DNA from: Prevotella sp.
GTDB lineage: Bacteria; Bacteroidota; Bacteroidia; Bacteroidales; Bacteroidaceae
Assembly (NCBI GenBank): GCA_016281815.1
Contig: JAEEJK010000068.1
Location: 62,001-126,000 of the forward strand
Length of the DNA stretch: 64,000 bases
Direction of reading: 5' to 3'
Shown piece by piece: positions 33,254 to 41,033 of this stretch. Positions within the stretch are counted from its first letter, which is position 1. Every line of letters starts with the position of its first letter. The translations under genes and the position numbers were made by a program. Under the pieces are notes generated by a model, which saw only the letters and a program-made list of their open reading frames with translations, was not told the origin of the DNA and did no database searches.

Positions 33254-34060
33254 ATGAACTGTTCAAACATTTTTTCACTAGAAGGAAAGAACGCCTGGAT
33301 CACAGGTGCTTCCTATGGTATCGGTTTCAACATTGCCAAAGCCTTTGTGGCAGCCGGCATCAAGACCATCATTTTCAACGACATCAATGAGGCAGCCCTC
33401 GAGCGCGGACTCAACAATTACAAAGAGGCTGGCATCGACAATGTGAAGGGCTATGTCTGTGACGTCACCAAAGAGGACGACGTGAAGGCCCTTGTCGAGA
33501 AAATCCATCAAGAGGTGGGACAGATCGACATCCTCGTCAACAACGCTGGCATTATCAAGCGCATCCCCATGCACGAAATGAAGAGGGCTGAGTTCCAGCA
33601 GGTCATTGACATCGACCTCGTAGGACCATTCATCTGCTCCTCTGCCGTCATCCCAGAGATGATGGAGCGCAGGGAAGGAAAAATCATCAACATCTGCTCG
33701 ATGATGTCGGAACTCGGACGAGAGACCGTCTCTGCCTATGCCGCTGCCAAAGGCGGACTCAAGATGCTCACCCGCAACATCTGCTCTGAGTATGGCGAGT
33801 ACAACATCCAGTGCAACGGTATCGGTCCGGGCTACATCGCCACACCGCAGACTGCTCCGCTCCGTGAGCGCCAGCCCGATGGGTCAAGACATCCGTTCGA
33901 CTCCTTCATCTGCGCCAAAACACCGGCTGGCAGATGGCTGGAGCCAGAGGAACTGGGCGGACCTGCCGTGTTCTTGGCTTCACATGCCTCTGATGCCGTC
34001 AACGGACATGTGCTCTATGTGGACGGTGGCATCCTTGCCTATATCGGAAAACAACCCTAA
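33254..34060 (+). CDS. kduD: 2-dehydro-3-deoxy-D-gluconate 5-dehydrogenase (KduD-type SDR)
   Basis: NAD(P)-dependent short-chain dehydrogenase expected to reduce the kduI product to 2-keto-3-deoxygluconate. The 268-residue protein has the Rossmann motif TGASYGIG, NNAG, catalytic Ser in CSMMSELGRETVSAYAAAKGG with YxxxK, and GPGYIATPQTAPLR. The family also includes gluconate 5-dehydrogenases; the kduI neighbour favours the KduD role. It ends at a strong two-way terminator shared with the HU gene. Confidence 0.92.
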   Translation: MNCSNIFSLEGKNAWITGASYGIGFNIAKAFVAAGIKTIIFNDINEAALERGLNNYKEAGIDNVKGYVCDVTKEDDVKALVEKIHQEVGQIDILVNNAGIIKRIPMHEMKRAEFQQVIDIDLVGPFICSSAVIPEMMERREGKIINICSMMSELGRETVSAYAAAKGGLKMLTRNICSEYGEYNIQCNGIGPGYIATPQTAPLRERQPDGSRHPFDSFICAKTPAGRWLEPEELGGPAVFLASHASDAVNGHVLYVDGGILAYIGKQP

Positions 34061-34082
34061 AGGAAAGTTCGGATAACAAATA

Positions 34083-34125
34083 ATGGGCTTCCCTTTCGGG
34101 GAAGCCCATTATTGTGATTTTTTTT
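34083..34125. terminator. Two-way terminator between kduD and HU gene
   Basis: Hairpin AATGGGCTTCCC / GGGGAAGCCCATT with a TTTC loop, followed on the plus strand by ATTGTGATTTTTTTTT. A weaker T-run (TTATTT) exists on the minus side. Confidence 0.85.
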
Positions 34126-34131
34126 TACAGA

Positions 34132-34404
34132 TTATTTCAGGGCATCAGCCAACTCTGCGCCTGCCTTAAACTTGGCGAGTTTCTTCTCTGCAATCTGAAT
34201 CTTCTCTCCGCTGCTGGGGTTGATACCTTCGCGTGCAGCACGGGTGGCTACGCTGAATGTGCCGAAACCAATGAGAGCGACCTTTTCATCAGCGGCCAAA
34301 GCCTCCTTGATGGCATCAAGTGCTGCGTCAAGGGCTTTCTTTGAGTCTACTTTTGTCAAGCCCGACTTCACTGCGATTTTCTCGATTAATTCTGTCTTGT
34401 TCAT
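34132..34404 (-). CDS. HU-family DNA-binding protein
   Basis: A 90-residue histone-like protein: MNKTELIEKIAVKSGLTKVD, KKALDAALDAIKEALA, the core VALIGFGTFSVATRAAREG followed by NPSSGEKIQIAEKKLAKFKAG. HU dimers bend DNA and help compact the nucleoid. The beta-arm RxGxNP motif reads REGINPSSGE. It has its own promoter and is divergent from the rhomboid gene. Confidence 0.95.
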   Translation of the reverse strand: MNKTELIEKIAVKSGLTKVDSKKALDAALDAIKEALAADEKVALIGFGTFSVATRAAREGINPSSGEKIQIAEKKLAKFKAGAELADALK

Positions 34405-34457
34405 AATTAGGTGATTTAAAAAAAGTAAAAAATAAATATCTTTTGACGAATTTTTGG

Positions 34458-34488
34458 CAAATATAGAAGAATCATTTCATAAAACAAA
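34458..34488 (-). promoter_or_regulatory. Promoter of HU gene
   Basis: Minus strand: TTTG (34485-34488), 19-bp spacer, TATATTTG (34458-34465), ~54 nt before the ATG. Confidence 0.75.
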
Positions 34489-34543
34489 CAAAAAATAGAA
34501 AAAAATGATGAAAAACGCGAAAAAACTGCTGCAGAGTGCTGAT

Positions 34544-34578
34544 TTTGTGTGTTATAACGGATATTTTTCGTAATTTTG
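34544..34578 (+). promoter_or_regulatory. Probable promoter of rhomboid gene
   Basis: TAATTTTG (34571-34578) fits the -7 consensus, with TTTG at 34544-34547; the 23-bp spacer is longer than the usual 19-20. Confidence 0.45.
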
Positions 34579-34619
34579 CCGCGATTTGACAATATGAACA
34601 AAGATAATAACATTATATC

Positions 34620-35546
34620 ATGCGCAGTATACCAACCATCACAAAAAACCTTCTGATAATAAACATATTGGCTTTTCTTGCCTATGTAGTGCTGAGGACA
34701 AGAGGTGTTGATCTCAACGATATTTTCGGTTTGCACTTCCTTCTGGCTTCAAGGTTCCATATCTACCAATTGTTCACCTATATGTTCATGCATGGTGGGT
34801 GGGACCATATTTTCTTCAACATGTTTGCCCTTTGGATGTTTGGATGTGTCATGGAGAGAGTATGGGGACCGAAGAAATTCCTTTTTTATTACATTTTTTG
34901 CGGTGTCGGAGCAGGTATCATACAGGAAATAGCACAGTATGTGGAACTTTATTCCCTGCTGTCGGGGCAACCGGGAGTGGGATTCACCACACTTTTCTCC
35001 AGCGCATGGTCGGACTCTGCACTCGCTGAAAGTCTCAATGCATGGACCACAGTAGGCGCATCGGGCGCCATTTATGCCATCCTTTTGGCATTCGGCATGA
35101 CCTTCCCCAATGAGCGCATCTTCATCTTCCCGCTCCCCATTCCCATCAAGGCCAAGTGGTTTGTCATGGCTTATGTGGCCATCGAACTTTTCTCAGCCCT
35201 CGGAACATCATCGGACAATGTGGCGCATTTCGCTCACCTGGGCGGTATGCTCTTCGGCTTCCTCCTCATCAGGTATTGGGAACACCATCCCGAAGATGAA
35301 CTGTATGGCCGCAGCCATGGACGGCAGTTCTTCGACAAGTGGCGCTCCAGTTGGGAGAGCCGCAAGGGAAAGTCGTATGGCGGTGATGAGGATGTACGCC
35401 ACAAGACAGACTGGGAGTACAATGCCGACAAGAAAGCCAATGAAGAGAAGGTAGACAAGATACTTGACAAGATACGCAAAAACGGATATGCCAGTCTGAC
35501 AGAGGAGGAAAAGAGATTCCTCTTTGAGAGCAGCAACAAGAAATAA
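34620..35546 (+). CDS. Rhomboid-family intramembrane serine protease
   Basis: A 308-residue membrane protease with six helices in the first ~220 residues. Catalytic Ser is in GASGAIYAILL (about residue 144) and catalytic His in VAHFAHLGGMLFGFLLIRYW (about 205); the conserved HGGWDHIFFNMFALWMFG lies in helix 2. The C-terminal ~90 residues are charged and cytosolic (WESRKGKSYGGDEDVRHKTD). Substrates are not evident. The stop is followed immediately by a TTCATAG heptamer tract and the EEP-family gene. Confidence 0.93.
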   Translation: MRSIPTITKNLLIINILAFLAYVVLRTRGVDLNDIFGLHFLLASRFHIYQLFTYMFMHGGWDHIFFNMFALWMFGCVMERVWGPKKFLFYYIFCGVGAGIIQEIAQYVELYSLLSGQPGVGFTTLFSSAWSDSALAESLNAWTTVGASGAIYAILLAFGMTFPNERIFIFPLPIPIKAKWFVMAYVAIELFSALGTSSDNVAHFAHLGGMLFGFLLIRYWEHHPEDELYGRSHGRQFFDKWRSSWESRKGKSYGGDEDVRHKTDWEYNADKKANEEKVDKILDKIRKNGYASLTEEEKRFLFESSNKK

Positions 35547-35547
35547 G

Positions 35548-35575
35548 TTCATAGTTCATAGTTCACAGTTCATAG
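35548..35575. repeat. TTCATAG heptamer tract after rhomboid gene
   Basis: Four units (TTCATAG, third reading TTCACAG) starting 1 nt after the rhomboid stop and ending at the base before the TTG that begins the next gene. Confidence 0.85.
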
Positions 35576-36676
35576 TTGGGCACTTTTAGGAAAATCACCC
35601 TTTGGTTGATAGCATTGGTCAACGTGGTCGTCGTGGCGGCCATGTTGCTGTGTGCATGGGCAGGACATGTCAGTCCTGCTAGACATCCCATCTGCGAGGT
35701 CATCTCGTTGGGATTCCCCATCCCACTGGTTGTCAACCTCCTCTTTCTTGTCTTCTGGCTTGTGTCCGCTGCAAGGTTTGCGCTCATCCCCTTGGTGGGC
35801 CTGTTGCTCTGCTTCAACTCCGTGAGGGATTATTGTCCTGTCAACATCCCCGGTGACAAGTCGGAAAGCCAGATCAAGGTGCTGTCGTTCAACCTCAACA
35901 ACTATAATGGAAACACAGCGCCCGACAGTGATTACATCGCCATCACCAATTATATTATCGATAGCGGAGCCGACATTGTCTGTATGCAGGAGTCACAGAT
36001 CGGGAACAGGCGAATGGGGAAAGTCATCACTTCCATGGTGGAAAACGTTTACCCCTACAGAAGGGATGACAGGAAACCAGGACATGTCAAACAGTCGTTC
36101 TACAGCAAATACCCCATCCGGTGGGCGAAGGACATTCCATTTGAAAGGGATCACAAGATGCCCAAGGATGCCAGCAAGAATGCCAGCATGGTCTATTGCC
36201 TGGACATGGGCGAGGACTCGCTGTTGGTATTCAACTGTCATCTCGCCAGCCAGAAATTTGATAGTGAGGAAAAAAGCGAATTCCAGGATTTCGTGGATAG
36301 GAAAACCGACCATATCAATGAACGGTCGTTGATTTCAAAGATAGAATCCTCCGGAAAGGTGCGGGCATTGGAGGCCGACTTCATCTCAAGGACGCTGAAA
36401 AAACACTCCGACGCTTCCGTGTTGCTGTGCGGCGACTTCAACAGTTCACCCACCTCTTATGCCCACCATGTGATTGCCGGATGTCTCACCGACTGCTTCC
36501 GCAAGACGGGAAACGGGGTGGGCTACAGTTATAGCCACTATGGAATGTATGTCAGAATCGACCATGTCTTCTGCTCCGATGACTGGACGCCTGTCAGTTG
36601 CAAAATTGATAAGAATTTCACCGTTTCCGACCATCTTCCTGTCATTTGTTGGCTAAAAAAGAGGTCAAAACCCTAA
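35576..36676 (+). CDS. Endonuclease/exonuclease/phosphatase-family membrane protein
   Basis: A 366-residue protein with two to three N-terminal membrane helices (about 8-28, 40-62, 66-82) and a C-terminal EEP metal-dependent phosphatase/nuclease domain: VLSFNLNNYNG, DIVCMQESQIG (Glu metal ligand), VFNCHLAS, LLCGDFNSSPTSYAHHV, VRIDHVFCSD and VSDHLPVICWL. All metal and catalytic residues are present. The substrate is unknown. No ATG is available: the codon upstream of TTG 35576 is a TAG contributed by the heptamer tract, and the first ATG is 20 codons inside the first helix. TTG 35576 is therefore the likeliest start. Confidence 0.85.
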   Translation: MGTFRKITLWLIALVNVVVVAAMLLCAWAGHVSPARHPICEVISLGFPIPLVVNLLFLVFWLVSAARFALIPLVGLLLCFNSVRDYCPVNIPGDKSESQIKVLSFNLNNYNGNTAPDSDYIAITNYIIDSGADIVCMQESQIGNRRMGKVITSMVENVYPYRRDDRKPGHVKQSFYSKYPIRWAKDIPFERDHKMPKDASKNASMVYCLDMGEDSLLVFNCHLASQKFDSEEKSEFQDFVDRKTDHINERSLISKIESSGKVRALEADFISRTLKKHSDASVLLCGDFNSSPTSYAHHVIAGCLTDCFRKTGNGVGYSYSHYGMYVRIDHVFCSDDWTPVSCKIDKNFTVSDHLPVICWLKKRSKP

Positions 36677-36724
36677 AAAATGAATAATTTGCGATAGAAA
36701 TTTTCCCAAAATTGAAAAAATCAC

Positions 36725-36732
36725 TATCTTTG
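36725..36732 (+). promoter_or_regulatory. -7 box of secDF
   Basis: TATCTTTG matches the -7 consensus, 56 nt before the secDF ATG. No good -33 element at the right distance. Confidence 0.5.
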
Positions 36733-36787
36733 CACGCTATATTCGTAAATTGGCGGAAAACAATAAATTAAACAATAAATAACAGTA

Positions 36788-39700
36788 ATGCAAAACAAAG
36801 GAATTGTAATTTTCACAGCGGTCATGCTGACCCTGGCAAGTATCTTCTATTTGTCATTCTCTGTGGCTTCCAAGTACTACGACAAGCAAGCCGCAAAGAT
36901 TGAGGATCCGACAGCCCAACAGGACTATAAGGACTCGGTAAAATATCTGGGTATCTATTCCTATCAGAAGTGTCTGGAGACACAGATGGGCCTCGGACTT
37001 GACCTTAAAGGTGGTATGAACGTGATTCTGGAGGTGTCGGTGCCTGACCTGATTGAGAACCTGGCAGGATACAAGACCGATGCCGCCTTCGTCAAGACGA
37101 TGAAAGCAGCCAAGGCAGAGGAAGAAACCACTCAGGGTGACTTCATCTCGCTCTTTATCAAACATTATCGCGCCAATGCACCGGGGCATAGCCTCGCAGA
37201 GGTGTTCGCCACCCAGCAGTTGCCGGAGGTGAAGACCAACAGCAGCGACAGTGAGGTGGAGAAAATCCTCCGCGAAAGACTCACAGAGACGGTGGCTGAT
37301 GCCAAGAACGTCATCACCAACCGTATCGACCAGTTTGGTGTCGTGCAGCCCAACATCCAGATGTTGGAAGGCCAGGAAGGCCGCATCATGGTGGAAATGC
37401 CGGGTGTGAAAGATCCTGAGCGTATGCGCCGACTCCTTCAGGGTAGCGCCAACCTGGAATTCTGGGAGACCTATACCTCACAGGAGATCGCTCCTTACAT
37501 TCAGCAACTCGACAGCCGCCTCGCCAATGGTGAGACAGAGGTGGAGAACGACAGCGTCAAGGCTGATGCCGACAAGGCTGTCGCTGAGGTGAAGGACACC
37601 GCAGCAGTGGCTGAGGAAAAGGGACTTACCTTAGGTGACAAGAAGGCTGATGCCAAGAAGGCTGATGAGAAGGAAGATGCCAAGAAACTGGCTGAGAAGG
37701 CTGCTTTGGAGCACCCGCTTCTCTCCAAACTCGGTGTCAATGCCGACCAATACTGCGTTGTGGGTATGGCCAACGTGGTGGATACCGCAGCCATCAACGC
37801 ATACCTCCAGTCCGAACTGGGCAAGGCTGTGCTGCCTGCCGACGTGAAACTGCTCTGGAGTGCCAAGCCCTCCGACCGCATCCCCAACAACAAGCGTATC
37901 TATGAACTCTACTGCCTCCGCATGACAGGCAACGGTAACCGCGCACCCCTTGAGGGCGACGTGATTGAGAGCGCTAAGGATGAGTTCGACCACTTCACCA
38001 ACCGTCCGGTGGTGACCATGCAAATGAATGAGGATGGCGCGCGCGAGTGGGCCAACCTTACCAAGAAGAATATCGGCAAACCCGTTGCCATCGTGCTCGA
38101 CAACCTGGTGTACAGCGCTCCTAATGTCAATCAGGAGATTACCGGTGGTAACTCACAGATCAGCGGTTCCTTCACCGTGGAGGACACCAAGGACCTGGCC
38201 AACACCCTCAAGTCTGGACGTATGAAGGCTCCCGTGCGCATCGTACAGGAAGAGGTGGTAGGTCCGTCACTCGGTGCTCAGTCCATCAAGCAGGGTATCA
38301 TCTCCTTCATCGTGGCCTTCATCGTGCTGATGCTCTACATGATCCTCATGTATGGATTCATTCCGGGAATGGTGGCCAACTGCGCCCTGATCCTCAACCT
38401 CTTCTTTACCATGGGTATCATGGCGTCGTTCCAGTCGGCTCTCACCATGCCGGGTATCGCCGGTATCGTGTTGACCCTCGGTATGGCGGTGGACGCCAAC
38501 GTGCTTATCTATGAGCGCACCAAGGAAGAACTGAGATCTGGCAAGAATGTGCGCCAGGCACTCACTGCTGGTTACAGCAACGCTTTCTCTGCTATCTTCG
38601 ACTCCAACCTCACCTCTATTATAACGGGTGTGATTCTGGCAGTCATCGGTATGGGACCGGTCAAGGGCTTCGCAGTAACCCTTATCATCGGTATCTGCTG
38701 CTCGTTCTTCACCGCTGTGTTCCTCACACGTCTGGTCTACGAGAGCCGCATGAAGAAAGGAAAGTGGCTCGGCCTCACCTTCGAGACCCCGCTGTCACGC
38801 AATTTCATGCAGAACAAGCACTTCAACTTCATGGGTGCATACCGCAAGTCTTATACCCTTTGGGCCATCCTCGCCCTCATCTTCATCGGATTCTTCGCTA
38901 TCCGCGGACTGAGCAAGAGTATCGACTTCACCGGTGGCCGCAACTATGTGGTGACCCTTGCCAAGCAGGTGCAGGTGGAGAATGTGCGTCAGGCACTCGA
39001 CGGCGTGTTCGTCAACACCATCGGTACCAATAAGGACAAACCAGCCAACACCAGCGTCATCGCCCTCGGTACAGACGGTCAGACCATCCGTGTATCCACC
39101 AACTGGAACATCGAGTCGAACAGTCCCACCGTGGATGACGAGGCAGAGGAGAAACTCTTCAACGCTCTCAAGAAGGCAGGCATCGTCACTCAGGAGAACC
39201 TTGAGGACTTCAAGAACCCCGACGTGCGTGAGGGTGGTTCCATCGTCAGCAGCACCAAGGTGGGTCCGTCCATCGCCCGCGATGTGACCAACAAGGCCAT
39301 CATCAGTGTGATCATCGCCTTGATTGCTATCTTCCTCTACATCCTGCTCCGCTTCCGCAACGTGGCATTCTCCATCGGTTCTATCGTGGCCCTGGCATTC
39401 GATACCCTCATCGTCATCGGCTTCTTCTCCGCTCTGTGGGGCATCGTTCCCTTCTCGCTGGAGATCGACCAGACGTTCATCGGTGCTATCCTTACCGTGA
39501 TCGGTTACTCCATCAACGATAAGGTGGTGGTCTTCGACCGTGTGCGTGAGAACCTCCGCCTCTACAAGCGCCGCGAACTGCAGACACTGTTCAACGACTC
39601 ACTGAACCAGACTCTGGCCCGTACCATCAACACCTCAGTGTCAACCCTCATCGTGTTGCTCTGTATCTTCATCTTCGGTGGTGCCAGCATCCGCAGTTTC

Positions 39701-39832
39701 TCATTCGCTATGATTCTCGGTGTCATCTTCGGAACACTTTCCTCTATCTTCATTGCTGCTCCTACAGCATATCTCACCATGGGACGCAAGATTCAGGAAC
39801 AGGGGGTTGAGGTTGAGGCAGAGACCAAGTAA
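36788..39832 (+). CDS. secDF: Protein translocase subunit SecDF (fusion)
   Basis: SecD and SecF fused in one 1,014-residue chain, as usual in Bacteroidetes; it uses the proton gradient to pull secreted proteins out of SecYEG. SecD part: first helix (about 5-27), QMGLGLDLKGGMNVILEVS, periplasmic domain with RIDQFGVVQPNIQ and VAIVLDNLVYSAPNV, then helices with GIVLTLGMAVDANVLIYERTKE. SecF part from about 690: SIDFTGGRNYVV and GYSINDKVVVFDRVRENL. The periplasmic domain has a ~60-residue Lys/Ala/Asp/Glu-rich low-complexity insert (about 255-310). Single gene with a -7 box at 36725 and a terminator at 39857. Confidence 0.97.
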   Translation: MQNKGIVIFTAVMLTLASIFYLSFSVASKYYDKQAAKIEDPTAQQDYKDSVKYLGIYSYQKCLETQMGLGLDLKGGMNVILEVSVPDLIENLAGYKTDAAFVKTMKAAKAEEETTQGDFISLFIKHYRANAPGHSLAEVFATQQLPEVKTNSSDSEVEKILRERLTETVADAKNVITNRIDQFGVVQPNIQMLEGQEGRIMVEMPGVKDPERMRRLLQGSANLEFWETYTSQEIAPYIQQLDSRLANGETEVENDSVKADADKAVAEVKDTAAVAEEKGLTLGDKKADAKKADEKEDAKKLAEKAALEHPLLSKLGVNADQYCVVGMANVVDTAAINAYLQSELGKAVLPADVKLLWSAKPSDRIPNNKRIYELYCLRMTGNGNRAPLEGDVIESAKDEFDHFTNRPVVTMQMNEDGAREWANLTKKNIGKPVAIVLDNLVYSAPNVNQEITGGNSQISGSFTVEDTKDLANTLKSGRMKAPVRIVQEEVVGPSLGAQSIKQGIISFIVAFIVLMLYMILMYGFIPGMVANCALILNLFFTMGIMASFQSALTMPGIAGIVLTLGMAVDANVLIYERTKEELRSGKNVRQALTAGYSNAFSAIFDSNLTSIITGVILAVIGMGPVKGFAVTLIIGICCSFFTAVFLTRLVYESRMKKGKWLGLTFETPLSRNFMQNKHFNFMGAYRKSYTLWAILALIFIGFFAIRGLSKSIDFTGGRNYVVTLAKQVQVENVRQALDGVFVNTIGTNKDKPANTSVIALGTDGQTIRVSTNWNIESNSPTVDDEAEEKLFNALKKAGIVTQENLEDFKNPDVREGGSIVSSTKVGPSIARDVTNKAIISVIIALIAIFLYILLRFRNVAFSIGSIVALAFDTLIVIGFFSALWGIVPFSLEIDQTFIGAILTVIGYSINDKVVVFDRVRENLRLYKRRELQTLFNDSLNQTLARTINTSVSTLIVLLCIFIFGGASIRSFSFAMILGVIFGTLSSIFIAAPTAYLTMGRKIQEQGVEVEAETK

Positions 39833-39856
39833 AGAAACTTCTCAAACAACAATGAT

Positions 39857-39897
39857 AAGTTCCCTGAGGGTATCCTTGCCCGAGGGGAACTTTTTTT
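39857..39897 (+). terminator. Intrinsic terminator of secDF
   Basis: Stem AAGTTCCC...GGGGAACTT with inner GAGGG/CCCGA pairing, followed by TTTTTTT, 24 nt after the secDF stop. Confidence 0.88.
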
Positions 39898-40025
39898 GCC
39901 TCCTCCCGGTCGTCCCAAAAAGGAGAGAGCACACCTAAAAAAACTTAAAAACCGTTTGAGGTTGTAGCATTTGTATTGTTTCATTATACTAATAAGGTGA
40001 AATGAGAATGAAAGGGCGGCTAAAA

Positions 40026-40057
40026 TTTGGCATTTCTCTCGTTTATCCGTAATTTTG
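40026..40057 (+). promoter_or_regulatory. Promoter of dapB
   Basis: TTTG (40026-40029), 20-bp spacer, TAATTTTG (40050-40057), start near 40064, 26 nt before the ATG. Confidence 0.78.
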
Positions 40058-40089
40058 CTACGCGAAAACAAATAATATAAGATAAAGTC

Positions 40090-40845
40090 ATGAGAATCGC
40101 ATTGATAGGATATGGCAAAATGGGCAAGATGATAGAGCAGATTGCCCTTTCACGAGGCCATGAGATAGTCAGCATCATTGATATAGACAACCTTGAGGAT
40201 TTTGAGTCGGACGCTTTCGCCTCTGCCGATGTGGCCATTGAGTTCACCACTCCCACAGCAGCCTACGGCAACTACCTGCGTGCCTTTGCCAAGAATGTGA
40301 AGGTGGTGTCGGGCTCCACGGGTTGGATGGACGAGCACGGAGATGAGGTGAGGAAGATGTGCACCGAGGGAGGAAAGACGCTCTTCTGGGCATCCAACTT
40401 CTCCATCGGCGTAGCCATCTTCTCGGCGGTCAACCGCTATCTGGCACATATCATGGACGCTTTCCCGCAGTATGACGTGGAGATGGAGGAAACCCATCAC
40501 ATCCATAAACTGGATGCGCCGTCTGGAACAGCCATCACGCTTGCTGAGGACCTGATAGGCCAACTGAGCCGGAAAAACAAGTGGGTGAAAGGGACGCTGC
40601 AGGCTCCCGACGGCACGGTCACGGGAAGCACGGAGCACGCCGATGACGAGTTGCCCGTCAGCAGCATAAGGAGAGACGAGGTGCCTGGTATCCACTCCAT
40701 CACCTACGATTCCGAGGCCGATAGCATCACCATCACCCATGACGCTCACTCACGCAAAGGTTTCGCCCTTGGTGCCGTACTCGCAGCCGAGTATACCGCC
40801 ACGCACAGCGGACTGCTCACCACCAGCGACCTCTTTCCGTTTTAG
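40090..40845 (+). CDS. dapB: 4-hydroxy-tetrahydrodipicolinate reductase
   Basis: Reduces 4-hydroxy-tetrahydrodipicolinate in lysine and diaminopimelate synthesis. The 251-residue protein has the N-terminal nucleotide-binding loop GYGKMGKMIE, EFTTPTAAYGNY, GSTGWMD, the substrate motif EETHHIHKLDAPSGTA (catalytic His and Lys) and the C-terminal HDAHSRKGFALGAV. Slightly short, as in other Bacteroidetes. lepB and aat follow in the same direction, but a 15-unit heptamer tract separates dapB from lepB. Confidence 0.95.
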   Translation: MRIALIGYGKMGKMIEQIALSRGHEIVSIIDIDNLEDFESDAFASADVAIEFTTPTAAYGNYLRAFAKNVKVVSGSTGWMDEHGDEVRKMCTEGGKTLFWASNFSIGVAIFSAVNRYLAHIMDAFPQYDVEMEETHHIHKLDAPSGTAITLAEDLIGQLSRKNKWVKGTLQAPDGTVTGSTEHADDELPVSSIRRDEVPGIHSITYDSEADSITITHDAHSRKGFALGAVLAAEYTATHSGLLTTSDLFPF

Positions 40846-40950
40846 TTCATAGTTCATAATTCATAGTTCATAATTCATAATTCATAGTTCATAATTCATA
40901 GTTCATAATTCATAGTTCATAATTCATAATTCATAGTTCATAGTTCATAG
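40846..40950. repeat. TTCATAG/TTCATAA heptamer tract after dapB
   Basis: Fifteen uninterrupted 7-bp units alternating irregularly between TTCATAG and TTCATAA, starting at the base after the dapB stop. The longest heptamer tract in the window. Confidence 0.92.
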
Positions 40951-40956
40951 TTGAGA

Positions 40957-41011
40957 GTAGGACTAATGTCTAAACTCCTAAACTCCCAATCTCCTACACT
41001 CCCAAACTTCC
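40957..41011. repeat. GGAGTTTA element, half copy E6
   Basis: ACTAATGTCTAAACTCC (repeat TGTCTAAACTCC at 40967-40978) followed by TAAACTCC, CAATCTCC, TACACTCC, CAAACTTC units. Only the right junction and right arm are present; the left side is the TTCATAG tract. Confidence 0.78.
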
Positions 41012-41033
41012 AAATTCAAAAACCTCAAAACCA

